This document shows, one piece after another, positions 21,352-27,997 of a stretch of DNA of 29,216 nucleotides. How positions within the stretch are numbered: the first letter of the stretch is position 1; each line of letters opens with the position of its first letter. The notes below the pieces were generated by a model. That model was not told the origin of the DNA, made no database searches, and worked only from the letters and a program-made list of their open reading frames with translations. Origin of the DNA: a virus. Both the position numbers and the translations under genes were made by a program. Where the stretch lies: positions 1-29,216 of the IMG/VR virus record IMGVR_UViG_3300026077_000016, one strand, 5' to 3'.

Positions 21352-22507
21352 ATTCGTTAAAGTACACACCTAAAGTTGCCCATATTGCATTTGAAAATAA
21401 ATTAGTCTTTTTATTTTTTTTATTACGATAATTTTCCCAGAGTGATTTTCTTACATCAAATTGACTGTAGTATTTCCAAAATTCAGTATCAGTTCGACTG
21501 CTAAGTTTGTAGTGATGTAATATAAAATCAGAGTTACCTTTCCATATTCTTCTCATATTACGATTATATACATCTTGTGACTTGTTCTTCAATATACAGT
21601 CAACAAGAGAAGTAATACCATATACAGTCATATACAAAGCATTTGCTTCTAGTGGGTCAATAAATCCACAAGAGTTTCCTATTGCTACTACATCATCACT
21701 CCAAGCATTTGTTAATATATTTGGTTTCCATTTCAACAATCTAGGTTGACCGATTGGAATTAAATGTGAATTATATTGTTTGAATTGCTCTAGTGCATCA
21801 TCATAAGATATGTGATGACTTGAGAAAACATATCCATTACCAATTTTATTTGTCAAGTCTATTACAAATTGCCATCCATACTCTCTTGCGATTGATTTAG
21901 TATAGTTTTCTATCTTGTCAGTTTGTTTAAATGGACATACCCAAGCACTATCAACTAAATGGTCATCAAATATAGTTTCAGATTTATCTTTGATAAATTT
22001 ACGAGCGAATCCAGTACAATCAACATATAAATCATATCCTTTTGGTAATTCCGATAATGTCTCAATCTTATGATTCACATTATCACAATGATTTTTCATA
22101 ATTGTATTAGCTTTCTCTGCATCTAGGTGATAAGCAATTGAACCCCATTCACCCTTTGAATACAATTCATTTAATTGATGTTTTGTTTTATTCTGTTGAT
22201 ACCACTTCTCAAATTTATTATCATCATCGTGCCAAAAAGTAAATGTAAATGGTTTACCATCAATCTTATCCCAACCTGTTTTTATATTTCCATACTTGTA
22301 AATAGCGTTACATTCTTCCATCCACTCTGATTCCTCTACACCTATGGCATCAAAGAAAGTTTTAATTTGTGGTAATGATGATTCTCCAACACCTAATATT
22401 GGTATATCATTACTTTCTATGAGTGTAATTTCAGCATCAAGAAATTTATTCATATAGGCAGCACACCACCATCCTGAGACACCACCACCGATAATACAGA
22501 TTTTCAT
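21335..22507 (-). CDS. flavin-dependent halogenase-family protein (tryptophan halogenase-like, VirX1-like)
   Basis: A 390-aa protein starting at the ATG of an ATGA overlap with the upstream gene (22507). The FAD site GGGVSGW (7-13) is at the N-terminus; GVGESSLPQIKTFFDAIG (39-56) follows, then NAIYKYGNIKTGW with Lys71 where tryptophan halogenases have the catalytic Lys79; a DCTGF segment (163-167); and GNSCGFIDPLEANALYM (277-293) with Glu287 at the place of the catalytic Glu346. These enzymes use FADH2 and O2 to make hypohalous acid that reacts through the lysine. Two signatures are altered: WxWxIP reads WQFVID, and F..P..S.G reads FIDPLEANA. A cyanophage Syn10 member (VirX1) is known to iodinate. 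Activity here is inferred; a non-halogenating monooxygenase is the alternative. Confidence 0.78.
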   Translation of the reverse strand: MKICIIGGGVSGWWCAAYMNKFLDAEITLIESNDIPILGVGESSLPQIKTFFDAIGVEESEWMEECNAIYKYGNIKTGWDKIDGKPFTFTFWHDDDNKFEKWYQQNKTKHQLNELYSKGEWGSIAYHLDAEKANTIMKNHCDNVNHKIETLSELPKGYDLYVDCTGFARKFIKDKSETIFDDHLVDSAWVCPFKQTDKIENYTKSIAREYGWQFVIDLTNKIGNGYVFSSHHISYDDALEQFKQYNSHLIPIGQPRLLKWKPNILTNAWSDDVVAIGNSCGFIDPLEANALYMTVYGITSLVDCILKNKSQDVYNRNMRRIWKGNSDFILHHYKLSSRTDTEFWKYYSQFDVRKSLWENYRNKKNKKTNLFSNAIWATLGVYFNEFTYYG

Positions 22508-23073
22508 TCGTGGTCTATGCAATTAGGAAGCAAGTTTGTAACAACTTTGAAGTTGTGAGGGTTTATATAAATTCCCATCAAAATATGGTAGATGTCATCA
22601 ACCATCGCAAATGAACCGTGTTGTTTTTTAGTATTTAATAAGTATGCTCTACCTGCCTTGAGTTCAACTATATTTTTATCGTATATAAATGCAAATTCGT
22701 GTAATTCTGTTTTGTTAAGTGGGATAAAAATTCTCATTTGTTGAGTTGTCTTATATGCGTCACGATGCAATCGAAAGAAACTACCACTATTCATATTGAC
22801 TGCGTGACATTTAGCAAGACTGTTCCATAATTTAAAAAAATCTATGAGTGAAGGGCATTTTTTTAAATTATCATTTATACTGCAATCATTTCTTTTTGTG
22901 AGTTCTAAGTCATCTATGCTTCCAGTTAATGTTAATCCTTTTTTATTATTAGAACCATCCATCCATTTATCAATACATTTAAGTTCATCAATTATAGATG
23001 GAACATCAAATTGATAGTCAAGTTCAACTATATCTCCGTAACTATTCAATATCGTTAGGTAAGTATCGTTCAT
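22504..23073 (-). CDS. 2OG-Fe(II)/aspartyl-asparaginyl hydroxylase-like protein
   Basis: A 189-aa protein starting at the ATG at 23073; a TTG further upstream (23100) would extend it by nine residues but lacks support. The core FFRLHRDAYKTTQQMRIFIPLN (about 99-120) gives an HxD pair (His103, Asp105) and an Arg114; VELKAGRAYLLNTKKQHGSFAMVDD gives the distal His152, with a following ILMGIYINP strand. The arrangement H-x-D ... R-x-x-I-P-L ... G-x-x-x-x-x-N ... H resembles the aspartyl/asparaginyl beta-hydroxylase branch. It overlaps the DUF6356-like gene at its start and the halogenase gene at its end (ATGA), so the three are one minus-strand operon. Substrate unknown. Confidence 0.75.
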   Translation of the reverse strand: MNDTYLTILNSYGDIVELDYQFDVPSIIDELKCIDKWMDGSNNKKGLTLTGSIDDLELTKRNDCSINDNLKKCPSLIDFFKLWNSLAKCHAVNMNSGSFFRLHRDAYKTTQQMRIFIPLNKTELHEFAFIYDKNIVELKAGRAYLLNTKKQHGSFAMVDDIYHILMGIYINPHNFKVVTNLLPNCIDHE

Positions 23074-23323
23074 TTTTTGGATATTTACGGAGTTTGTCAA
23101 GTTTTTGTATGTGTTGTATTTTCATAATTTCGTGGTATAATACAATTACACCTTTGGGTGCATCTGATTTCCACATAAATGGTAGTAAACCATGAACTAG
23201 ACTCTTAAACGAGATTTTTATTAATTTATAAGAGTTTACGAGAGAGTGTTTTAGATGAAACCAATAAGTCCATCCAGTTTCTACTTCTAAGTGGTATTTG
23301 GATTCCTTAAAAATATTTCTCAT
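23042..23323 (-). CDS. DUF6356-like small protein, first gene of the inverted operon
   Basis: A 93-aa protein starting at MRNIFKES (23323). The pattern GWTYWFHLKHSLVNSYKLIK...SLVHGLLPFMWKSDAP (about 20-58) matches what I know of DUF6356-type proteins: an aromatic/His-rich amphipathic region followed by a hydrophobic helix ending in H-x-LLPF. It is probably membrane-associated. Its 3' end overlaps the hydroxylase gene by 32 nt in another frame. The protein is partly covered by a longer frame beginning at 23341, but the later start sits right after a good -10 box, leaving almost no leader. Function unknown; such genes recur in marine phages. Confidence 0.68.
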   Translation of the reverse strand: MRNIFKESKYHLEVETGWTYWFHLKHSLVNSYKLIKISFKSLVHGLLPFMWKSDAPKGVIVLYHEIMKIQHIQKLDKLRKYPKNERYLPNDIE

Positions 23324-23329
23324 AATTAT

Positions 23330-23358
23330 ATTATAACACAACTATCTAGTAATGCAAA
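23330..23358 (-). promoter_or_regulatory. sigma70-type promoter of the inverted operon, TTTGCA-17-TGtTATAAT
   Basis: On the minus strand TTTGCA (23358-23353) and TATAAT (23335-23330) are 17 bp apart, with a TGT extended -10 identical to that of the promoter at 19231-19239. The predicted start coincides nearly with the ATG at 23323, implying a leaderless or almost leaderless mRNA. The -35 lies inside the first codons of the divergent oxygenase gene at 23352. Confidence 0.62.
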
Positions 23359-23969
23359 ACATCTCTGCCGATGCCAATCTAGAACCATTCCCACATATTA
23401 TATTTCATAATTTTTATGATGATTATGAACTAGAACTAATATGGGAAGAATTGAATTTTTATACTAAACCTAAAAAACTTTTTGATGTAGAAGATTATCA
23501 GGGTGTTGTTGGATTTACAAAGGCAAAAGCTATTCAATTAGACTCGGTATATCAGGGTAAAAATAGAATTTTATCAAATATTTTGAGTGTGTCAAGGAAG
23601 GTATTTAATAATCAAATTTTACAACCATTTTGCAATTTACATGATTCTTGCTCTGTTGCTGACAAATCTAACTACGATATAACTAAAGTAAGATATTATC
23701 ATAATGGAGATTTTTATAAACCACATAAAGATATATCTTTTGATTTTTTAGCATTTTCTTATTTTTATAAAGAACCAAAAAAATTTGAGGGTGGTAATTT
23801 AATATTTCCAAAATATAATTATGAATTTAATTGTAACCATAATTCATTGATAATGATGCCATCTTGGGTAGAACATGGGGTTAGTGAAGTCAGTATTAAA
23901 GACTCTGATTACTATGATGGATATGGTAGGTATGCGATTACTCACTTCTTTGGACACAAGGAATTATGA
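23352..23969 (+). CDS. 2OG-Fe(II) oxygenase, prolyl 4-hydroxylase-like
   Basis: A 205-aa protein. The opening LEPFPHIIFHNFYDD is the common 'PFP..v..dFl' N-terminus of P4H-like oxygenases. The metal ligands are clear: YYHNGDFYKPHKDISF gives His125-x-Asp127, FEGGNLIFP follows, and NSLIMMPSWVEHGVSEV gives distal His175; GRYAITHFFG gives Arg193 for 2OG. All key residues are present, so it should be active. Divergent from the DUF6356-like operon with only 28 bp between starts, and coupled by ATGA to the next oxygenase. Substrate unknown. Confidence 0.85.
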   Translation: MQNISADANLEPFPHIIFHNFYDDYELELIWEELNFYTKPKKLFDVEDYQGVVGFTKAKAIQLDSVYQGKNRILSNILSVSRKVFNNQILQPFCNLHDSCSVADKSNYDITKVRYYHNGDFYKPHKDISFDFLAFSYFYKEPKKFEGGNLIFPKYNYEFNCNHNSLIMMPSWVEHGVSEVSIKDSDYYDGYGRYAITHFFGHKEL

Positions 23970-24505
23970 ATAACTACAAACCACCGTACTGGTATCACGG
24001 AAACATAAAATTTTCTAGTGAAGAACTTAATAATTTTAAAAAAATATTGGATGATTTAGGTTCTGAAAAATATGCAGAGAAAAAACAATGTATTACTACA
24101 TTCTTTTTGGATGAAACTCTAAGACCAGAAATGAAATATAGAGACAAGTATATTGATATAGTCGAAGAAATTACAAAAAATGCGGGAATTTACCATAAAA
24201 TAGAGTATAAATGCACTTATTGGTCACAATTATATGATAATAATATGAGTCATAATCCACATCATCACGCAAAACTTGACCCAAACTTCAATGATATTAT
24301 ATCTTGGGTTCATTTTATTGATGTTCCAGAGCAAAAATGTTTTAGATTTACTGATACAAAAGGAAATACTTTTGTTCCTGATGAACAATGCACAGGAGAC
24401 TTGATATGTTTTCCATCGTGGTCTTGGCACGAAGTAGTACCAAATAAAACTAACCATAGGAGATTAATTATATCAGGCAATATATCTGTAACCCATTATG
24501 ATTGA
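23966..24505 (+). CDS. 2OG-Fe(II) oxygenase-like protein with HHH cluster
   Basis: A 179-aa protein following the P4H-like gene by ATGA overlap. SHNPHHHAKLDPNFNDIISWVHFIDVP (about 95-121) resembles the proximal-ligand strand and turn of HxH-type oxygenases (His99 to His101), and CTGDLICFPSWSWHEVVPN...RRLIISGNI supplies distal His155 and Arg165/Arg166. The proximal ligands are less certain than in the other four enzymes, because the run PHHHAKLDP offers more than one choice. Last gene of the island; the twin hairpins and terminator begin at its stop codon. Confidence 0.72.
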   Translation: MNNYKPPYWYHGNIKFSSEELNNFKKILDDLGSEKYAEKKQCITTFFLDETLRPEMKYRDKYIDIVEEITKNAGIYHKIEYKCTYWSQLYDNNMSHNPHHHAKLDPNFNDIISWVHFIDVPEQKCFRFTDTKGNTFVPDEQCTGDLICFPSWSWHEVVPNKTNHRRLIISGNISVTHYD

Positions 24506-24522
24506 CAGTATGGAAACTGTCA
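24503..24522 (+). other. stem-loop at the oxygenase stop codon
   Basis: TGACAGT (24503-24509) pairs perfectly with ACTGTCA (24516-24522), with a 6-nt loop; the stem begins with the TGA stop codon. It stands 2 nt before the stronger terminator stem and may protect the 3' end or assist termination. Confidence 0.6.
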
Positions 24523-24524
24523 CA

Positions 24525-24550
24525 ACCCCCTGCACAGGGGGTATTTTTAT
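24525..24550 (+). terminator. rho-independent terminator
   Basis: ACCCCCT (24525-24531) pairs with AGGGGGT (24536-24542) around a GCAC loop, followed by ATTTTTAT. A GC-rich 7-bp stem plus a T-run is a canonical intrinsic terminator and closes the oxygenase island just before the helicase promoter. It is conspicuous in such AT-rich DNA. Confidence 0.92.
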
Positions 24551-24558
24551 GCTACAAT
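24550..24558 (+). promoter_or_regulatory. extended -10 promoter TGcTACAAT for the helicase operon
   Basis: TGC-TACAAT lies directly after the terminator, 21 bp before the ATG at 24580, giving a leader of about 14 nt. No convincing -35 is present because the matching position falls in the terminator stem; extended -10 promoters often lack one. Confidence 0.6.
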
Positions 24559-24579
24559 ATAGACATCTAAAGAAAACTA

Positions 24580-25767
24580 ATGCAACTAAGACCACATCAA
24601 GAGCAAGCAATACAATCAATGTTAGACAATGACAAAGGACAAGTCATTGTTCCTACTGGTGGTGGTAAGACCATCTGTATGATTATGGATGCTGTCAAGC
24701 AGTTGGAAGATTATGGTACAGTTGTAGTCGTTGCACCACGCATATTACTTGCAGAGCAACTATGCAAAGAGTTTATGGAAATCATTGATAAGAAATACAA
24801 TGATGTAGATGTGATGCACGTTCATAGTGGTAAAATCAAGGGTATGTTCAGCACCACTAATCCACTTGAGATACAGGGATTTGTTGAACAGAATTTAGTA
24901 AATTTCTTCAGTAGAACTATTATATTTACAACATATCATTCATTACACAGGATTGAAGAAAGTGGTATTGATGTTGATACTATCTACTTTGATGAAGCAC
25001 ACAACTCAGTACAGAAAAACTTTTTCCCTGCTACTGATTACTTCTCACAGTATGCAGGTAGATGCTATTTCTTTACAGCAACACCAAAGCATAGTCGTTC
25101 TCCTGTCAAGGCAGGGATGAACTGGACAGAGGTGTATGGTGGTGTGATATGTCAAGTACCTGCACCAAAGTTAGTCAAGCAAGGTTACATCCTACCACCT
25201 AAAGTCAAGGTGTATCGTTCAAGAATACTCAAGAAAGATGAGTTAGTTGCAGACAGAGACAATGAGCAAATGATTGGTGCGATTGACAATCTTGATAAGG
25301 ACAAAGTATTGATATGTGCTAAGTCAACCAGACAGATTGTTGCACTTGTATCACAGACAGATTTCGTACAGCAACTTGCTATTCGTGGTTACTCTTATAT
25401 GTTTATCACAGCAAAGACAGGTGCGATGATTGATGGAGAGAAGGTTGACAGAGAGACATTCTTTGATACACTAAATCAATGGGGTAGAACAGACAAAAAG
25501 TTTGTTGTATTGCATCACAGCATACTCTCAGAGGGTATCAATGTCAATGGTCTTGAAGCAGTATTGTTTATGCGTTCGATGGATTACATAGGTATTAGTC
25601 AGACAATCGGTAGAGTTATTCGTAAGGGCGATGCTGACAAAGTATTTGGTCTTGTATGTGTACCAGTATATTCAAATGTTGGTATTACTACCGCAAGAAA
25701 GGTCGAAGCAGTTGTTGATACAATATTCAACAAAGGACAGGCAGCAACTACAGTTATTACACGATGA
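24580..25767 (+). CDS. SF2 DNA/RNA helicase, UvsW-like
   Basis: A 395-aa protein with a full set of superfamily 2 motifs: LRPHQEQAI (Q-motif region, 3-11), PTGGGKT (Walker A, 25-31), APRILLAEQL, TTYHSL, DEAH (138-141), TATP (166-169), LHHSILSEGINV and QTIGRVIR (341-348, with the arginine fingers). It has both RecA-like domains but is much shorter than T4 UvsW (about 587 aa), with no N-terminal DNA-binding extension. UvsW unwinds R-loops and branched DNA in replication and recombination and shuts off origin-dependent initiation. That role is plausible here, but another SF2 helicase type is possible. First of four ATGA-coupled genes. Confidence 0.72.
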   Translation: MQLRPHQEQAIQSMLDNDKGQVIVPTGGGKTICMIMDAVKQLEDYGTVVVVAPRILLAEQLCKEFMEIIDKKYNDVDVMHVHSGKIKGMFSTTNPLEIQGFVEQNLVNFFSRTIIFTTYHSLHRIEESGIDVDTIYFDEAHNSVQKNFFPATDYFSQYAGRCYFFTATPKHSRSPVKAGMNWTEVYGGVICQVPAPKLVKQGYILPPKVKVYRSRILKKDELVADRDNEQMIGAIDNLDKDKVLICAKSTRQIVALVSQTDFVQQLAIRGYSYMFITAKTGAMIDGEKVDRETFFDTLNQWGRTDKKFVVLHHSILSEGINVNGLEAVLFMRSMDYIGISQTIGRVIRKGDADKVFGLVCVPVYSNVGITTARKVEAVVDTIFNKGQAATTVITR

Positions 25768-26201
25768 GTAAAATAGTATTAGTCACAGGTGGATTTGACC
25801 CCATACATACAGGTCATATCTCATACTTTAAAAATGCGAAAGAGTTATATCCAAACACACCTCTATGTGTAGGATTAAATTCTGATGATTGGTTAATTCG
25901 TAAGAAAGGAAAGTATTTCCTACCAATGACAGAGAGAAGAGCGATAGTCAAAGAACTTAAACCAGTTGACTTGACAATCACTTATGACGATACTGACAAC
26001 TCATCTTGTATGGCAATCTACAAGTGTTTACAAATGTATGATAAAGTGATATTTTGTAATGGAGGAGACAGAGTAAACACAAATGTACCAGAGTATCTTA
26101 AATTCCAAGAGAATGAAAGAGTTATCTTTGAGTGGGGTGTTGGTGGCGATGATAAGATGAATAGTAGTAGTTGGATTTTAAATGAGTTTTTGAAACGATG
26201 A
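25764..26201 (+). CDS. cytidylyltransferase-fold nucleotidyltransferase
   Basis: A 145-aa protein with the nucleotidyltransferase alpha/beta phosphodiesterase signature: GGFDPIHTGHISYF (9-22, with HxGH at 15-18) and a C-terminal SSS segment (NSSSWIL, near 133-139) in place of the usual ISSTxxR. The length and motifs fit the glycerol-3-phosphate cytidylyltransferase/HldE-C/PF01467 group, which joins CTP or ATP to a phosphorylated sugar or alcohol. The substrate cannot be read from sequence. It is coupled by ATGA on both sides to helicase and zinc-ribbon genes, an odd setting for cell-envelope sugar metabolism. Confidence 0.78.
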   Translation: MSKIVLVTGGFDPIHTGHISYFKNAKELYPNTPLCVGLNSDDWLIRKKGKYFLPMTERRAIVKELKPVDLTITYDDTDNSSCMAIYKCLQMYDKVIFCNGGDRVNTNVPEYLKFQENERVIFEWGVGGDDKMNSSSWILNEFLKR

Positions 26202-26614
26202 AATTACAAAAAGCAGAATTTGTTTACAAAATGGTACAAGGGGGTTATAATTATGAAGATATTGCTCGTGTTATTAAGATAAAAAAACTTAATATACCAT
26301 CTGACAATTTTACACTCAAAACATTATATGCCTTGTACAGAGACTCAAATAAATGCGTAAATCCAGTTTTTAATTCATACATTGATAGATTAATCGAACA
26401 AGAAAGTAAATCAGAGGAGGAAACTTGGCAAGAATTATTTGGAGAGCAAGAGAGAACTATGGATTGGAAAGTTAAATTTGCTTGTAATGACCCTGAGTGT
26501 GATTCTCTATACAGTAGAGATATAAAAATGCACGATGGTCACGCACATTATGGTCAAAGAAGATGCCTAGTGTGTGATAAACATATAAAATGGATACCCT
26601 ACCCAATATTATGA
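26198..26614 (+). CDS. putative zinc-ribbon/HTH protein
   Basis: A 138-aa protein. The N-terminus (FVYKMVQGGYNYEDIARVIKIKK, 8-30) looks like a short helix-turn-helix, of the kind in which a helix is followed by GYS..EIA..L. The C-terminus carries CNDPEC (96-101) and CLVCDKHIKWIP (123-134), four cysteines able to hold zinc, with an intervening HDGHAHYG histidine cluster. It may bind DNA or be a small accessory to the methyltransferase that follows by ATGA overlap. No family recognised. Confidence 0.6.
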   Translation: MKLQKAEFVYKMVQGGYNYEDIARVIKIKKLNIPSDNFTLKTLYALYRDSNKCVNPVFNSYIDRLIEQESKSEEETWQELFGEQERTMDWKVKFACNDPECDSLYSRDIKMHDGHAHYGQRRCLVCDKHIKWIPYPIL

Positions 26615-27732
26615 AAAACAAAATTTTATTTGGAAACTGCCAAGAAACATTAAAACAATTTGCACCTAATAGTGCAAGAACTTGTGTTACTTCTCCACCA
26701 TATTATGGATTGAGAGATTATGGAACTGCTACTTGGATAGGTGGCGACCCTAATTGTTCTCACAAGAGAGATAGTAAGGTTAAAGCAGAGAATTGTAACA
26801 CAGGACATAAGAACCACGATGATATGGCAGGGGTAGGCGATGCCATATACAAAACAGTATGCCCGAAGTGTGGTGCAATCAGGCAAGATAGTCAGATTGG
26901 ATTGGAAGAAACACCAGAGGAATATGTCGAAAAACTTGTAAACGTATTTAAGGAGGTGCGAAATGTGCTTACAGATGATGGAACTTGTTGGGTTAATCTT
27001 GGGGATAGTTACTATAATTACAGACCTGGAAAAGGACAAGGACTACCAAAACAAAGTGTCTCAACTACTAAACAAGACTTACCAGATATGTGTTCTCGCA
27101 GAGGAAATCGAATCGAAGGACTCAAAGAAAAAGACCTTATTGGAATCCCATGGCTCTTCGCTTTCGCAATGAGAAATGATGGGTGGTATCTACGTCAGGA
27201 TATTATATGGCATAAACCAAATCCAATGCCAGAGAGTGTGAGAGACAGATGTACGAAGTCTCACGAATATATATTTTTGTTCAGTAAAAACAGAAAATAT
27301 CACTACGATAATGAAGCAATCAAAGAACCCGCAAAAGATTGGGGAACAAGAGACAGAACCAACGGAAAATATCACAACGAAGGAACAGGACTATCGCCAC
27401 ATACAGGACTTACAAAATCATATCCAACAAAGAATAAACGCTCTGTCTGGTCAGTAACAGTAAAACCATATAAGGAAGCACATTTTGCAACATATCCACC
27501 TGACTTGATTGAACCTTGCATATTAGCAGGGAGTGAGAAAGGAGACACAGTACTTGACCCATTTATGGGTGCAGGAACCACAGCTGCAGTAGCAAAGGCA
27601 CTTGGTAGAAATTATATTGGATGTGAACTTAATGAAAACTATGGTAGTCTAATTGAAAAAAGAATCAATGATTATCAACCAGTTAAAGAAGTGGCACAAG
27701 AACCTTGCATAAACATCTTGGATATTATATAA
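26611..27732 (+). CDS. DNA methyltransferase, beta-class with TSPPYY motif, zinc-finger insert
   Basis: A 373-aa protein starting at the ATGA overlap (26611). Motif IV TSPPYYGLRDY (27-37) precedes motif I DPFMGAGTT (316-324), the beta-class order. SPPY is typical of N4-cytosine enzymes, while D/NPPY marks most N6-adenine ones, so N4-cytosine is favoured but not certain. An insert after motif IV (about 45-92) has Cys49, His51, Cys62 and CPKC (84-87), suggesting a zinc-binding part. C-terminal YPPDLIEPCILAGSEKGDTVLDPFMGAGTTAAVAKALGRNYIGCELNENY is standard. No restriction endonuclease is near; an orphan phage enzyme protecting DNA or marking it for regulation is likely. Confidence 0.85.
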   Translation: MKNKILFGNCQETLKQFAPNSARTCVTSPPYYGLRDYGTATWIGGDPNCSHKRDSKVKAENCNTGHKNHDDMAGVGDAIYKTVCPKCGAIRQDSQIGLEETPEEYVEKLVNVFKEVRNVLTDDGTCWVNLGDSYYNYRPGKGQGLPKQSVSTTKQDLPDMCSRRGNRIEGLKEKDLIGIPWLFAFAMRNDGWYLRQDIIWHKPNPMPESVRDRCTKSHEYIFLFSKNRKYHYDNEAIKEPAKDWGTRDRTNGKYHNEGTGLSPHTGLTKSYPTKNKRSVWSVTVKPYKEAHFATYPPDLIEPCILAGSEKGDTVLDPFMGAGTTAAVAKALGRNYIGCELNENYGSLIEKRINDYQPVKEVAQEPCINILDII

Positions 27733-27733
27733 T
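27705..27733 (+). promoter_or_regulatory. sigma70-type promoter TTGCAT-17-TATAAT
   Basis: TTGCAT (27705-27710) and TATAAT (27728-27733) with a 17-bp spacer, embedded in the last codons and stop of the methyltransferase gene. It would drive the small genes from 27759 through purN with a leader of about 19 nt containing the strong ribosome binding site AAAGGAGA (27747-27754). Confidence 0.72.
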
Positions 27734-27758
27734 AGAGGAGTAAACAAAAGGAGATACT

Positions 27759-27857
27759 ATGATTGAAGGATTTGTATTGACACTCGCATTGATGACATTT
27801 TGTATTGGTTCATCATTTGCAATCGTAAACTTTGCGTCTAAAGGGAGGTTTTTCTAA
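27759..27857 (+). CDS. 32-aa single-pass membrane microprotein
   Basis: A short ORF, MIEGFVLTLALMTFCIGSSF then AIVNFASKGRFF, behind a strong Shine-Dalgarno (AAAGGAGA, 5 nt before the ATG) and a sigma70-type promoter. It is almost entirely one hydrophobic helix (residues 4-25) with a basic C-terminal tail, so probably an inner-membrane peptide. A TAATG overlap couples it to the next ORF. Reasons to believe it is real: the ribosome site, the coupling and the coherent membrane profile. Function unknown. Confidence 0.7.
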   Translation: MIEGFVLTLALMTFCIGSSFAIVNFASKGRFF

Positions 27858-27997
27858 TGCGTTGTAAAGTACAACTAATTGTAGCAGGTCAAGTTTTTAC
27901 TGAAGAAGTAAGGGCAGTTGACTATCAGGAAGCAAGGCAAGTCGCACTTGCAAGAAATCCAAATGCCACAGTTGTAAGTGTTACTGCTGTATTTTAA
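27857..27997 (+). CDS. 46-aa conserved-looking microprotein
   Basis: A short ORF, MRCKVQLIVAGQVFTEEVRA then VDYQEARQVALARNPNATVV and SVTAVF. It begins at the TAATG overlap and has GGGAGG 8 nt upstream (27843-27848) inside the previous gene. The beta-alpha-beta pattern (KVQLIVAG...FTEEV / YQEARQVALARNP / ATVVSVTAVF) is a compact folded mini-domain that I associate with small cyanophage proteins. Its own stop overlaps the next start (TAATG). Function unknown. Confidence 0.72.
   Translation: MRCKVQLIVAGQVFTEEVRAVDYQEARQVALARNPNATVVSVTAVF

Noticed and set aside
23074-23100. Nine-residue N-terminal extension of the hydroxylase from a TTG codon
   Set aside because: TTG starts are rare, there is no ribosome site, and the ATG at 23073 gives a complete domain.
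23114-23141. Plus-strand TTGTAT-16-TATAAT with TGG extended -10 inside the DUF6356-like gene
   Set aside because: Looks like a promoter, but it lies within coding sequence antisense to an operon, 210 bp from the next plus-strand start, and its bases are needed for codons of the VLYHEI segment. It could act as an antisense promoter, but I could not support it.
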